Below are positions 19,146 through 28,165 of a stretch of 64,000 bases of DNA, in pieces. The stretch comes from Psychroflexus aestuariivivens. GTDB lineage: Bacteria; Bacteroidota; Bacteroidia; Flavobacteriales; Flavobacteriaceae. How positions within the stretch are numbered: the stretch's first letter is position 1; every line of letters starts with the position of its first letter. The DNA lies in contig NZ_RQVT01000025.1 of NCBI RefSeq assembly GCF_004010055.1, positions 30,815 through 94,814 on the forward strand, written 5' to 3'. Under the pieces are notes generated by a model. The model was not told the DNA's origin. It ran no database searches and was given only the letters and a program-made list of their open reading frames with translations. The position numbers and the translations under genes are program-made.

Positions 19146-22100
19146 CTAATTCAATTTATATTTGACATTAATTTTATTTAATTCATCAATAAGTTGATTA
19201 CAAATTTTCACTTTTTTCTTTTTACTCGCCATGTGAATTTTAATTTTCTGATTCATTTCAAAAACAACAAAATTTAAAATATGATCGCCAGAATACGTTG
19301 AAAATATGGTTTGCAATTGGTTGATTTGATTTTCATCTAAATCTGAAACATTCATCTGAATGGTCAACTTTTTGGCAAAATCACTCAGTACGTCTTGAAG
19401 CTGTTTGAAAGACAAAAACTTCATGCGTGTTCTGCCAGGTTCACCAGTTTCACGGTTAATGAATTGTGTCGCTTTAATCTTAAGGTGAACAAAATTATCC
19501 TGAATCAGAAAGTGTCTGAACTTGAGATATTCTTCTCCAAAAATCCAAAATTCATGACTTTCATGATAATCTTCAACTACAAACGTTGCAAAGCCTTTTC
19601 CATTTTTACTCACACGATGATTCACATCTGTAATCACGCCAGCAAGCGTTAAATCTTTATTTAAATTATCTTCAATCTGACTTACCTCTTTCAATTTTGA
19701 ATTGCAGAAATATTTGATTTCAATTTTAAAATCATCTAAAGGATGTCCTGACAAGAATAGGCCAACAACTTCTTTTTCAGCTTTCAAAGTGCGCATAGTA
19801 TGCCAAGGCTCACATGGTGGGATTTCAGGTTCAGGAATCTGAACATCGCTAGCTTCACCAAATAAACTGACTTGAGCTGAATTTTTATTCTCTTGATATT
19901 TAGCTGCGAATTTGATGACTTTTTCTAAAAAAGTTAATTCTCCATCAGTGATTTGAAAATACTGAGCACGATGTGTATCTGGAAATCCGTCAAATGCTCC
20001 AGCGTGAGCTAGACTTTCAAAAGCTTTTTTGTTGGCGGCTCTCAAATCTATACGCTTAGCCAAATCGAAAATTGAACGATACGGCCCGTCTTTTTTTCTA
20101 TGTTCGACTATTGTATTCACAGCTCCTCCACCGACACCTTTTACAGCGCCCATTCCAAAACGAACAGCGTTATCTTTGTTGACAGAAAATTTATAATAAG
20201 ATTCATTCACATCTGGGCCTAAAACTGGCAATTCCATACGTTTGCATTCTTCCATGAAAAAAGTTACTTTCTTGATGTCATTCATATTGTTTGAAAGTAC
20301 TGCAGCCATGTATTCCGCAGGATAATGTGCTTTTAAATAAGCCGTTTGGTAAGCTACGAATGCGTAGCAAGTGGAATGTGATTTGTTGAATGCATAACTC
20401 GCAAAAGCTTCCCAGTCTTTCCAAATTTTTTCTAATTTTTCTTCACTATGTCCGTTTTCCTTAGCTTGATTGATAAATTTTGGCTTTAATTTTGCCAAAA
20501 CATCTTTCAGTTTTTTACCCATAGCCTTTCGCAAAACATCAGCTTCACCTTTAGTGAAATTTGCTAATTTCTGCGAAAGCAACATCACTTGCTCCTGATA
20601 TACTGTAATTCCATAAGTTTCTTCCAGATATTCTTGCATTTCTGGCAAATCATAACTAATCTCTTCATCGCCGTGTTTACGCTTAATGAAACTAGGAATA
20701 TATTCCATAGGTCCAGGTCTGTACAAAGCATTCATCGCAATTAGATCTTCAAACACTGTTGGTTTAAGATCTTTCATGTGTTTCTGCATGCCTGGCGACT
20801 CGTATTGAAAAATCCCTACAGTTTCGCCACGCTGGAACAATTCATAAGTTTTTTCGTCGTCCAACGGAAAAGCTTCTGGATCTAAATCTATATTATGTCT
20901 GGCTTTGACAATATCAACTGTATCTTTGATCAACGTGAGTGTTTTCAAACCCAAGAAGTCCATTTTCAATAACCCAGCATCTTCAACGACCGAGTTGTCG
21001 AATTGCGTAACGTAAAGATCGGAATCTTTGGCTACGGAGACGGGAACAAATTTGGTAATATCATCTGGTGTAATAATCACGCCACAGGCATGAATTCCAG
21101 TATTCCTAACAGAACCTTCTAGAATTCTGGCTTGATTGACGGTTTCTGCTTCTGGAGAATTTTGTTCTGAAATGCTGATTAATTCTAAAACTTTATCCAC
21201 TTCTTCAGCACGAAATTTTGAGCGAATGCCTTTTTCGTCCATGGCAAAAATCTTTGACAATTTGGACATGTCTGGAATTAGCTTTGCAATCCTATCGGCT
21301 TCATAAAGCGGCAAATCTAAAGCTCGTGCAGTATCACGAATAGCTGATTTTGCGGCCATTGTTCCATAGGTAATAATTTGCGCCACTTGATTTTCGCCAT
21401 ATTTATCGATGACATAATCCATAACTTTGCTTCTGCCTTCGTCATCAAAATCAATATCGATATCGGGCATACTTACACGTTCTGGATTCAAAAAACGCTC
21501 AAAAAGTAAATCGTATTTTATAGGATCGATATTGGTGATTTTCAAACAGTATGCGACAGCACTTCCTGCTGCAGAACCTCGTCCAGGACCAACAGAAACG
21601 CCCATTTTTCTTGCTTCTCGAATAAAATCTTCAACAATTAAAAAATAGCCTGGATAACCCGTGTTTGCAATGACAGAAAGTTCAAAGTTCAGGCGTTCTT
21701 CAATATCAGTGGTAATTTCATCATAACGCTCCTTGGCACCTTCAAAAGTTAAATGTTTTAAATAAGCATTTTCTCCACGTTTGCCGTTATCGTCTCTATC
21801 TTTTTCATCTAGAAATTGTTCTGGAATGGAAAAAGCTGGCAGCAAAACATCTCTTGCCAATTCAAAAGCTTCTACTTTTTCAGCAATTTTCTCTGTGTTT
21901 GAAATCGCTTCAGGAAGATCCTTGAACAAGGATTTCATTTCATCGGCAGATTTAAAATAATACTGATCGTTGGGCAATCCGTAACGATAACCTCGACCAC
22001 GACCAATAGGTGTAGCCTGTTTTTCACCATCTTTGACACATAATAAGATATCATGCGCATTGGCGTCTTTTTGTTCTGCGTAATAGGTGTTGTTTGTAGC

Positions 22101-23507
22101 AACAAGATTGACACCATGTTTTATAGCTAAACGTATCAAAGCTTCGTTGGCACGGTCTTCATCTTCTTGACCATGACGCATAATTTCTATATAAAAATCA
22201 TCTTGAAAAGTATCTTTCCACCACAACAAAGCTTCTTCAGCTTGATTTTCACCAAGATTTAAAATTTTACTGGCAATTTCACCATATAAATTTCCTGACA
22301 AAACAATGATGTCTTCTTTATATTCTTCAATGATTTTTTTATCTATTCTAGGCAAGTAATAAAAACCTTTGGTGAAACCTATGGAAGACATTTTTGCTAA
22401 ATTGTGATAACCATTTTTGTTTTTGGCCAACAACACCATCTGATAGCCGTTATCTTTATGACTTTTGTCCAAGTGGTTTTCACAAACGAAAAATTCACAA
22501 CCGATAATCGGTTTCATGGGTTGAGCATCACTATCTTCTGAATTTGCAATGCTGGCATTGTGTTTTTTGACTGCATTGACGAAATGAAATGCGCCCATCA
22601 TATTCGCATGGTCGGTTAATGCAACAGCTGGCATATTGTGTTTTGCAGCTACAGCGATCAAATCTGGTACTGAAGTCGTTGATTGTAAGACAGAAAACTG
22701 ACTATGATTGTGCAAATGCACAAAATTATTCTGTTGTAATTTTTCTAAATTTTCATTGATTTCAGCTTTGGTTGGTGCCTGAGATTCTTCATCTTCGGCA
22801 AGCTGAGATTTTATTTTGGCAGAAGCTTTTTGAAGATTTACGTGATTCAATCCAACACTTTCTATCGGTTCAGGATTCTTCTCTTGAAAGGTTTGAAGAT
22901 AACCCAGTTCTGCCTGTAATTTTTTCTCAGAATAGTTTCCACGACGAATCAATTCTAAGAAACATCTTGTCGTGGCTTCTACATCGGCAGTCGCATTGTG
23001 TGCTTCAGCAAAAGGTTCTCTGAATAAATATTCATGTAATTCTGTAAGAGTTGGCAATTTGAATTTTCCACCACGTCCACCAGGAATTTGACATAAAGCC
23101 GCTGTTTTTTCAGTACAAGTGTCAAGTACTGGCATTTCTGGCATTGGTGTTTCTAGTTGGGCACGGTAGAATTCTGCACCCATCACATTGACATCGAAAC
23201 CTACATTTTGACCAACAACGAATTTCGACTTTAGTAATGCTTCATTAAATTCTGAAAGCACAAATGCCAAATCAGCTCCATCTCGTTTGGCCAATTCAGT
23301 AGAAATACCGTGAATTCTTTCAGCATCATAAGGAATATCGAAGCCTTCTGGTTTAATTAAATAATCTTTGGCTTCAACCAAATTTCCCCATTCGTCGTGG
23401 ACTTGCCAAGCGATCTGAATTGCTCTTGGCCAATTGTCTGTGTCGCTCATCGGCGCATTCCAACGCTTGGGTAAACCTGTGGTTTCGGTATCGAATATGA
23501 TATACAT
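19146..23507 (-). CDS. dnaE: DNA polymerase III alpha subunit with fused N-terminal proofreading exonuclease
   Basis: A 1453-residue replicative polymerase. Residues 1 to about 190 form a DnaQ-like DEDDh exonuclease: DTETTG (D6, E8), GQNVGFDV, and HNATADVEATTR. A linker follows, then the PHP domain (HLHNHSQFSVLQS, about 265) and the C-family polymerase core with catalytic Asps in PDIDID (682/684/686). QVSLF at 1212-1216 is a clamp-binding motif, and an OB-fold and C-terminal tail follow. Fusing the exonuclease to DnaE puts proofreading in cis, whereas E. coli uses a separate DnaQ. The protein appears intact and full length. Bacteroidota DnaE often has this architecture. Confidence 0.96.
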   Translation of the reverse strand: MYIIFDTETTGLPKRWNAPMSDTDNWPRAIQIAWQVHDEWGNLVEAKDYLIKPEGFDIPYDAERIHGISTELAKRDGADLAFVLSEFNEALLKSKFVVGQNVGFDVNVMGAEFYRAQLETPMPEMPVLDTCTEKTAALCQIPGGRGGKFKLPTLTELHEYLFREPFAEAHNATADVEATTRCFLELIRRGNYSEKKLQAELGYLQTFQEKNPEPIESVGLNHVNLQKASAKIKSQLAEDEESQAPTKAEINENLEKLQQNNFVHLHNHSQFSVLQSTTSVPDLIAVAAKHNMPAVALTDHANMMGAFHFVNAVKKHNASIANSEDSDAQPMKPIIGCEFFVCENHLDKSHKDNGYQMVLLAKNKNGYHNLAKMSSIGFTKGFYYLPRIDKKIIEEYKEDIIVLSGNLYGEIASKILNLGENQAEEALLWWKDTFQDDFYIEIMRHGQEDEDRANEALIRLAIKHGVNLVATNNTYYAEQKDANAHDILLCVKDGEKQATPIGRGRGYRYGLPNDQYYFKSADEMKSLFKDLPEAISNTEKIAEKVEAFELARDVLLPAFSIPEQFLDEKDRDDNGKRGENAYLKHLTFEGAKERYDEITTDIEERLNFELSVIANTGYPGYFLIVEDFIREARKMGVSVGPGRGSAAGSAVAYCLKITNIDPIKYDLLFERFLNPERVSMPDIDIDFDDEGRSKVMDYVIDKYGENQVAQIITYGTMAAKSAIRDTARALDLPLYEADRIAKLIPDMSKLSKIFAMDEKGIRSKFRAEEVDKVLELISISEQNSPEAETVNQARILEGSVRNTGIHACGVIITPDDITKFVPVSVAKDSDLYVTQFDNSVVEDAGLLKMDFLGLKTLTLIKDTVDIVKARHNIDLDPEAFPLDDEKTYELFQRGETVGIFQYESPGMQKHMKDLKPTVFEDLIAMNALYRPGPMEYIPSFIKRKHGDEEISYDLPEMQEYLEETYGITVYQEQVMLLSQKLANFTKGEADVLRKAMGKKLKDVLAKLKPKFINQAKENGHSEEKLEKIWKDWEAFASYAFNKSHSTCYAFVAYQTAYLKAHYPAEYMAAVLSNNMNDIKKVTFFMEECKRMELPVLGPDVNESYYKFSVNKDNAVRFGMGAVKGVGGGAVNTIVEHRKKDGPYRSIFDLAKRIDLRAANKKAFESLAHAGAFDGFPDTHRAQYFQITDGELTFLEKVIKFAAKYQENKNSAQVSLFGEASDVQIPEPEIPPCEPWHTMRTLKAEKEVVGLFLSGHPLDDFKIEIKYFCNSKLKEVSQIEDNLNKDLTLAGVITDVNHRVSKNGKGFATFVVEDYHESHEFWIFGEEYLKFRHFLIQDNFVHLKIKATQFINRETGEPGRTRMKFLSFKQLQDVLSDFAKKLTIQMNVSDLDENQINQLQTIFSTYSGDHILNFVVFEMNQKIKIHMASKKKKVKICNQLIDELNKINVKYKLN

Positions 23508-23620
23508 GCTGCTGAATTTTGAGAGGATAAAATTAATAAAAATGACCGCTAAACTTTCTTAAAAATTCAGTTTTCTAAGCTCAGGAAATGACTAATTTTT
23601 CATTGAAAATGTATTCAACA

Positions 23621-23655
23621 AAAAAATCCCAAATACAATGTATTTGGGATTTTTT
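23621..23655 (-). terminator. Terminator of the tig-clpP-clpX operon
   Basis: A 17-bp perfect stem (23621-23637 with 23639-23655, core ATCCCAAATACA / TGTATTTGGGAT) lies 22 nt past the clpX stop, with a T-run on the minus strand. The remainder of the gap 23508-23676 must hold the dnaE promoter, but no clear consensus element is seen. Confidence 0.85.
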
Positions 23656-23676
23656 AGAAAGAATTTTTATTTGTTT

Positions 23677-24909
23677 TTAGCTTACTGCTTTCAATTGTCG
23701 TATTCCAGATTTATCTAAAGCTTTTTCAGCATAAGATTTTGTGACTTTAAATTTTGTTTCATCACTTTCTGGCAAATCGAACATCGCGTCGGTTAAAATG
23801 GCTTCACAAAGTGAGCGAAGTCCTCTTGCTCCGAGTTTGTATTCTATTGCTTTTTCCACGATGAAATCCAACGCACCATCGGTGATTTCAAATTTAATAT
23901 TGTCCATTTCAAACAACTTTTCGTATTGTTTGATGATAGCGTTTTTCGGCTCGGTTAGAATTCTTCTCAAAGTCGCTTTATCTAGCGGATCCATGTGGGT
24001 TAACACTGGCAAACGACCAATAATTTCAGGAATCAAACCATAATCTTTTAGATCTTTTGGAATGATGTATTTCAGAATATTTTCTTTATCCACACCTTCA
24101 CCTTCTTTGGACGCGCCATAACCTACAGCTTGCATGTTTAGGCGTTTTGAAATGTTTCTTTCAATACCATCAAATGCACCACCAGCGATAAATAAAATAT
24201 TTTCTGTATTGACTTCAATAAATTTTTGGTCTGGATGCTTTCTGCCGCCTTTTGGTGGTACGTTGACGCTTGTACCTTCCAGAAGTTTCAATAAAGCTTG
24301 CTGAACGCCTTCGCCACTAACATCTCTGGTAATGGATGGATTGTCGCTTTTTCTAGCAATTTTATCGATTTCATCTATAAAAACAATTCCGTGTTCAGCT
24401 TTTTCAACGTTATAATCTGCTGCAGCCAAAAGTTTGGTCAAAATAGTTTCAACATCTTCGCCAACATAGCCAGCTTCAGTTAGAACAGTTGCGTCTACAA
24501 TTGCAAGCGGCACATTCAGCATTCTGGCTATGGTTTTGGCAACCAAAGTTTTACCTGTACCAGTTTGTCCAGCCATAACGATATTACTTTTTTGAATTTC
24601 AATATCGTCCTTGGATTTTGGTTGCAATAATCTTTTGTAATGATTGTAAACCGCCACAGACATCACACGTTTGGTTTGGTCTTGACCAATCACGTATTCA
24701 TCCAAAAAGCTCTTTATGGCTTTTGGTTTTCTGAGTTTCAATTCTGTGGTTAACTCGTGCTTGCTGTCTTGTTTAGATTCTTCTAAAACAATGCCGTGCG
24801 CTTGCTCAATACATTTATCACAAATGTGAGCATCAAGACCGGCAATAAGCAAGTTGGTTTCTGCTTTTTTTCGGCCACAAAATGAACATTCTAAAACTTC
24901 TTTGGCCAT
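23677..24909 (-). CDS. clpX: ATP-dependent Clp protease ATP-binding subunit ClpX
   Basis: A 410-residue AAA+ unfoldase that delivers substrates to ClpP. The zinc-binding domain has C8, C11, C30 and C33; Walker A is GQTGTGKT near residue 114; Walker B is [13 protein letters not shown]; the ClpP-binding IGRLPV region is present. The gene is 3 nt after clpP in the tig-clpP-clpX operon. Length is normal. Confidence 0.98.
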   Translation of the reverse strand: MAKEVLECSFCGRKKAETNLLIAGLDAHICDKCIEQAHGIVLEESKQDSKHELTTELKLRKPKAIKSFLDEYVIGQDQTKRVMSVAVYNHYKRLLQPKSKDDIEIQKSNIVMAGQTGTGKTLVAKTIARMLNVPLAIVDATVLTEAGYVGEDVETILTKLLAAADYNVEKAEHGIVFIDEIDKIARKSDNPSITRDVSGEGVQQALLKLLEGTSVNVPPKGGRKHPDQKFIEVNTENILFIAGGAFDGIERNISKRLNMQAVGYGASKEGEGVDKENILKYIIPKDLKDYGLIPEIIGRLPVLTHMDPLDKATLRRILTEPKNAIIKQYEKLFEMDNIKFEITDGALDFIVEKAIEYKLGARGLRSLCEAILTDAMFDLPESDETKFKVTKSYAEKALDKSGIRQLKAVS

Positions 24910-24912
24910 AAT

Positions 24913-25581
24913 TTAATCTCTTTTCAAAATTTCATCAATCATTCCGTAATCTTTGGCTTCTTCTGCTTTCATCCAAAAATCTCTATCGCCATCTTCAAAA
25001 ACGGTGTCGTATTCTTTTCCTGTGTGTTTAGCTAAAATCTGATACAATTCTTCTTTTAGCATCACAATTTGTTTGGCTGTAATTTGAATGTCATCCGCTT
25101 GACCTTGTGCGCCGCCCATCGGTTGGTGAATCATCACGCGAGAATGTGGCAAACCGCTTCTTTTTCCATCGGTTCCAGCACAAAGTAAAACTGCACCCAT
25201 AGAAGCTGCAATTCCTGTATTTATGGTTGCTACATCAGGTTTTATAAATTGCATTGTATCGTAAATTCCGAGTCCAGCATAAACGCTTCCACCTGGAGAA
25301 TTGATATAAATCTGAATATCTTTAGAAGAATCGGTACTTTCTAAAAAAAGAAGTTGTGCTTGAATAATATTCGCCACTTGATCATTGATCGGTGTGCCTA
25401 AAAATATAATTCTGTCCATCATCAATCTAGAGAAAACGTCCATAGCAACGGCGTTCATTTGGCGTTCTTCTATGATATTAGGCGTCATCCCAACTGGCAT
25501 CATACTGGTGATGATTTTATCGTAATAATTACTGTTGACACCTTGATCTTTGGTGGCAAATTTTTCGAATTCTTTATCCAT
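24913..25581 (-). CDS. clpP: ATP-dependent Clp protease proteolytic subunit ClpP
   Basis: A serine peptidase forming the tetradecameric core of ClpXP. The catalytic Ser is in GIAASMGAVLLCAG, the His in HSRVMIHQPMGG, and the Asp in DRDFWM. I place the start at the ATG at 25581 (MDKEFEKFA, 222 residues); an ATG two codons upstream (25587) is equally possible. An upstream non-ATG start at 25674 would add about 31 residues that do not look like ClpP. Located between tig and clpX. Confidence 0.95.
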   Translation of the reverse strand: MDKEFEKFATKDQGVNSNYYDKIITSMMPVGMTPNIIEERQMNAVAMDVFSRLMMDRIIFLGTPINDQVANIIQAQLLFLESTDSSKDIQIYINSPGGSVYAGLGIYDTMQFIKPDVATINTGIAASMGAVLLCAGTDGKRSGLPHSRVMIHQPMGGAQGQADDIQITAKQIVMLKEELYQILAKHTGKEYDTVFEDGDRDFWMKAEEAKDYGMIDEILKRD

Positions 25582-25688
25582 GTTCATAATATCGTCTGAA
25601 TTTTGTAGCGAATATAGTTGGAAAGTAAGACTTAAAATACTGCTTTTGCTAAATGTTAACTCGACATTAAGCAAAAGCAGTTGAATAT

Positions 25689-27011
25689 TTATTTATAGAC
25701 TTTGTCTACAAATTCTTTATAAGTGATTTCTTCTTCGTTGACGTTCAGCTTTTCCTTGTAAAGTTCTAGTAACTTTTGCACCATTACTTCTTCAGAAAAT
25801 TGTTTGACTTGCTCTTGATTAGAGAGTACATTCTGGATAATGCCTTCCATTTGCTCTTCTGGCAAATCCATTTGTCCAAACTGCATCATTTGTGCTTTGA
25901 TTTTATCTTTAGCCACAGACTTGATGTCTTCAACCTCAACTTTGATGTCGTGGTCTTTTGCAATCTTAGACTCGATCAATTGATATTTGATGCCTTTCTC
26001 GCTCTTTTCGTATTCCTCTTTAGCTTCTTCTTCTGTGAGTTCTGTTTCACCTTGTGTTTGAAGCCATTTTTGTAAAAACTCTGCTGGCAATTCCATGTCA
26101 GCATTTTCTATAAGGTATTCAGTAACATCATTGAAAAACTTCTGATCACCTTGTTGTTGAAATGTGTCTTTAGATTGCTCTTCAATTTTAGTTTTGGCTT
26201 CTTCTTCTGAAGTAACTTCGCCTTCACCAAAAGCTTTATCGAACAATTCTTGGTTCAGCTCTGCTAAAACCTGCTCGTTGATTTCTTTAACAGTAAAAGT
26301 AACTTCAACTTTTAAATCTTCGACTTGGTCTTTTTCTAGACCTAAATGAGAAGCTAAAGTTTCGTCGTTTTCAAAAAGTTTGTTGGTTTTCAAAGTGACT
26401 TGGTCGCCGACTTTAGCACCTAAAAGTTCTTTTTGGTTGGTTTTTCCTTCAATATCATCTACTTTGAAAGTAGCTTCGTTATCGATGTTTTCTTCTTCAT
26501 TATGGAATGTTCCTACTACAGTAAATCCTTCTTTGACTTCTTCTTGAGAAACTATTTTGCCGTATTGACGCTGAATAGTTTTCAACTGATTGTCCACCAT
26601 TTCTTCATCAGCTTTGACTTTGTAGTATGTAATTGGCTCTTTATTTTCCAAATTAACTTCAAAATCTGGTGCTAAACCTAATTCGAATTCAAAACTGAAA
26701 TCGTCTGCATTCCAATTCAAATCGTCTTGAGGTTTAGGTAGCGGATTACCGAGAATTTCTAGTTTTTCTTCTGTAATATAATTATTGAGTGATTCCTGCA
26801 AAAGCTTATTCACCTCATCAGCTAAAACTGCCTGACCGTATTGTTTTTTGATCAATCCCATCGGTACCATTCCTTTTCTAAAACCAGGAATATTGGCTGT
26901 TTTCCTATAGTCCTTAAGCACTTTTTCTACTTTTGGAGCATAATCACTTTTTGCGATGTCGATTTTTACAACAGCATTCAATTTGTCTTTGTCTTCTCTC
27001 GTTATATTCAT
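25689..27011 (-). CDS. tig: Trigger factor
   Basis: A 440-residue ribosome-associated chaperone. The N-terminal ribosome-binding domain has the signature GFRKGMVPMGLIKKQYG near residue 43. A PPIase-like domain follows (about 150-240); it is divergent in the Bacteroidota manner, and I cannot confirm isomerase activity. A long helical C-terminal arm domain ends the protein. First gene of the tig-clpP-clpX operon, with a promoter of good quality at 27038-27068. Confidence 0.94.
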   Translation of the reverse strand: MNITREDKDKLNAVVKIDIAKSDYAPKVEKVLKDYRKTANIPGFRKGMVPMGLIKKQYGQAVLADEVNKLLQESLNNYITEEKLEILGNPLPKPQDDLNWNADDFSFEFELGLAPDFEVNLENKEPITYYKVKADEEMVDNQLKTIQRQYGKIVSQEEVKEGFTVVGTFHNEEENIDNEATFKVDDIEGKTNQKELLGAKVGDQVTLKTNKLFENDETLASHLGLEKDQVEDLKVEVTFTVKEINEQVLAELNQELFDKAFGEGEVTSEEEAKTKIEEQSKDTFQQQGDQKFFNDVTEYLIENADMELPAEFLQKWLQTQGETELTEEEAKEEYEKSEKGIKYQLIESKIAKDHDIKVEVEDIKSVAKDKIKAQMMQFGQMDLPEEQMEGIIQNVLSNQEQVKQFSEEVMVQKLLELYKEKLNVNEEEITYKEFVDKVYK

Positions 27012-27037
27012 TCTGAATGATTATTTTTTTAAAAATG

Positions 27038-27068
27038 CAAAATTACAATTTATTTCACTGCTTACCAA
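27038..27068 (-). promoter_or_regulatory. Promoter of the tig-clpP-clpX operon
   Basis: On the minus strand a TTG (27068-27066), a 20-nt spacer, then TAATTTTG (27045-27038) fit the Bacteroidota -33/-7 consensus. The -7 element is 27 nt before the tig ATG. Confidence 0.6.
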
Positions 27069-27081
27069 GTTTTTAAAACTG

Positions 27082-27120
27082 AGCCTAAAGCCGTTGAAAA
27101 TGAAGATAAATGTTTAGGCT
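27082..27120 (-). terminator. Possible weak terminator after the CPBP gene
   Basis: Arms AGCCTAAA (27082-27089) and TTTAGGCT (27113-27120) pair over 8 bp with a loop of 23 nt; one arm overlaps the CPBP stop codon. The following T-run on the minus strand is short, and the large loop makes this doubtful. It lies just upstream of the tig -33 element. Confidence 0.35.
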
Positions 27121-27701
27121 TCACTTTCATTGTTTTCAGTTTTTAAAGATTTGCCATCATACATTAGTTTTGCGAACATAATGACATCATAAATAAAATG
27201 TGCTGCCATAGCAGCGAAAATATCGAAGTATTCTGTAAGGTATCCGAATGCAGCTGAAACCAAAATCAGAAATAAGCCGTACATGCTTTTTTTCCAGTCG
27301 GCTACGGTTAAGTATCCATGAAGAAAAACAAAAATAACGGCGGTAAACCAAAGGCCGAGCAAAGGCTGAAGCGCACCACGAAATAAAATTTCTTCGCCAA
27401 CGCCAGCACAGAATGAGTAAAATAAAATATCGCTCCAATTCAATTCTATATTCTGAAACATTTTGGTGTAAAAAGTTCTAGTTTCTTTTAGAAATGGAAG
27501 CTCCAATAAACCGATCGCTATTAGTCCTGCTAATGTACCGACACCTAAACCTATGAGAGTGGAGACTAATGCTTGATCCGTTTCAAAAATTTGAGCGTAA
27601 CTGAATTCTGAAGAAAAACTAAGTATAAAATAAGCTATAAAACTGAATCCAAATAGGGTAAATACGGAAACAGCTAGAAGCGCTTTTTTACTAATTTGCA
27701 T
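27114..27701 (-). CDS. CPBP family intramembrane glutamic endopeptidase
   Basis: A 195-residue membrane protein with about six hydrophobic segments. It carries the CPBP (CAAX/Abi, PF02517) motifs: GVGEEILFRGALQPLLG (EExxxR) near residue 98, FVFLHGY near 124, and AAMAAHFIYDVIMF (HxxxD variant of HxxxN) near 164. These place the catalytic Glu and His residues in the membrane. It follows the small holin-like gene after 36 nt, on the same strand. Substrate and role are unknown. Confidence 0.88.
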   Translation of the reverse strand: MQISKKALLAVSVFTLFGFSFIAYFILSFSSEFSYAQIFETDQALVSTLIGLGVGTLAGLIAIGLLELPFLKETRTFYTKMFQNIELNWSDILFYSFCAGVGEEILFRGALQPLLGLWFTAVIFVFLHGYLTVADWKKSMYGLFLILVSAAFGYLTEYFDIFAAMAAHFIYDVIMFAKLMYDGKSLKTENNESEA

Positions 27702-27737
27702 GAATTATTTTTAAAATGCGTTATTTTCAATGTTGAA

Positions 27738-28079
27738 TTACCGTCTTTCGGCAAGTGCAAAAATAATAGATTGCAAAAATGAAAGTAAAATACTAAACAG
27801 TAAAGCCCACCAAAATCCGTCCACTTGAAAAGCATCGATCAACCAATTGGCAATAAGAATAATGATAGCGTTGACCACCAGCAGAAACAAGCCAAAAGTA
27901 AGTATAGTGACAGGTAAAGTGAAAATAACTAAAATTGGTTTGATGAAAATATTCAGGAGTGACAACACCGCTGCAACGACAATTGCTGTAAATAAATCTG
28001 AGACATATACGCCTGGTAAAATGTTGGACAACATCAAAACGATGATTCCTGTTAGGAGAATTTGCAAAAGTGTTTTCAT
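27738..28079 (-). CDS. Phage holin family (Phage_holin_4_2 / UPF0702-like) membrane protein
   Basis: A 113-residue protein with four hydrophobic segments. It begins MKTLLQILLTGIIVLMLSNILPGV and has IFIKPILVIFTLPVTILTFGLFLLVVNA in the middle, as in mycobacterial- and Bacteroidota-type phage-holin-4_2 proteins. In these chromosomes it is a common small inner-membrane protein and not a prophage sign; no phage genes are nearby. Function unknown. Confidence 0.75.
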   Translation of the reverse strand: MKTLLQILLTGIIVLMLSNILPGVYVSDLFTAIVVAAVLSLLNIFIKPILVIFTLPVTILTFGLFLLVVNAIIILIANWLIDAFQVDGFWWALLFSILLSFLQSIIFALAERR

Positions 28080-28105
28080 CTGCTAAAAATTTTGGTTAAA
28101 ATAAC

Positions 28106-28146
28106 AAAACTGCCTGAACTTAAAAAATAAGCGCAGGCAGTTTTTT
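28106..28146 (-). terminator. Terminator of the FadL-GDSL operon
   Basis: Arms AAAACTGCCTG (28106-28116) and CAGGCAGTTTT (28134-28144) make an 11-bp stem with a 17-nt loop, 20 nt past the GDSL lipoprotein stop. The flanking A-run gives a T-run on the minus strand. Confidence 0.8.
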
Positions 28147-28165
28147 AGTATGTGACTAAAGTAAT

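Noticed and set aside
27738..28079. Prophage remnant suggested by the holin-like protein
   Set aside because: No other phage gene, integrase, attachment site or base-composition shift is near. This family is a common chromosomal membrane protein.
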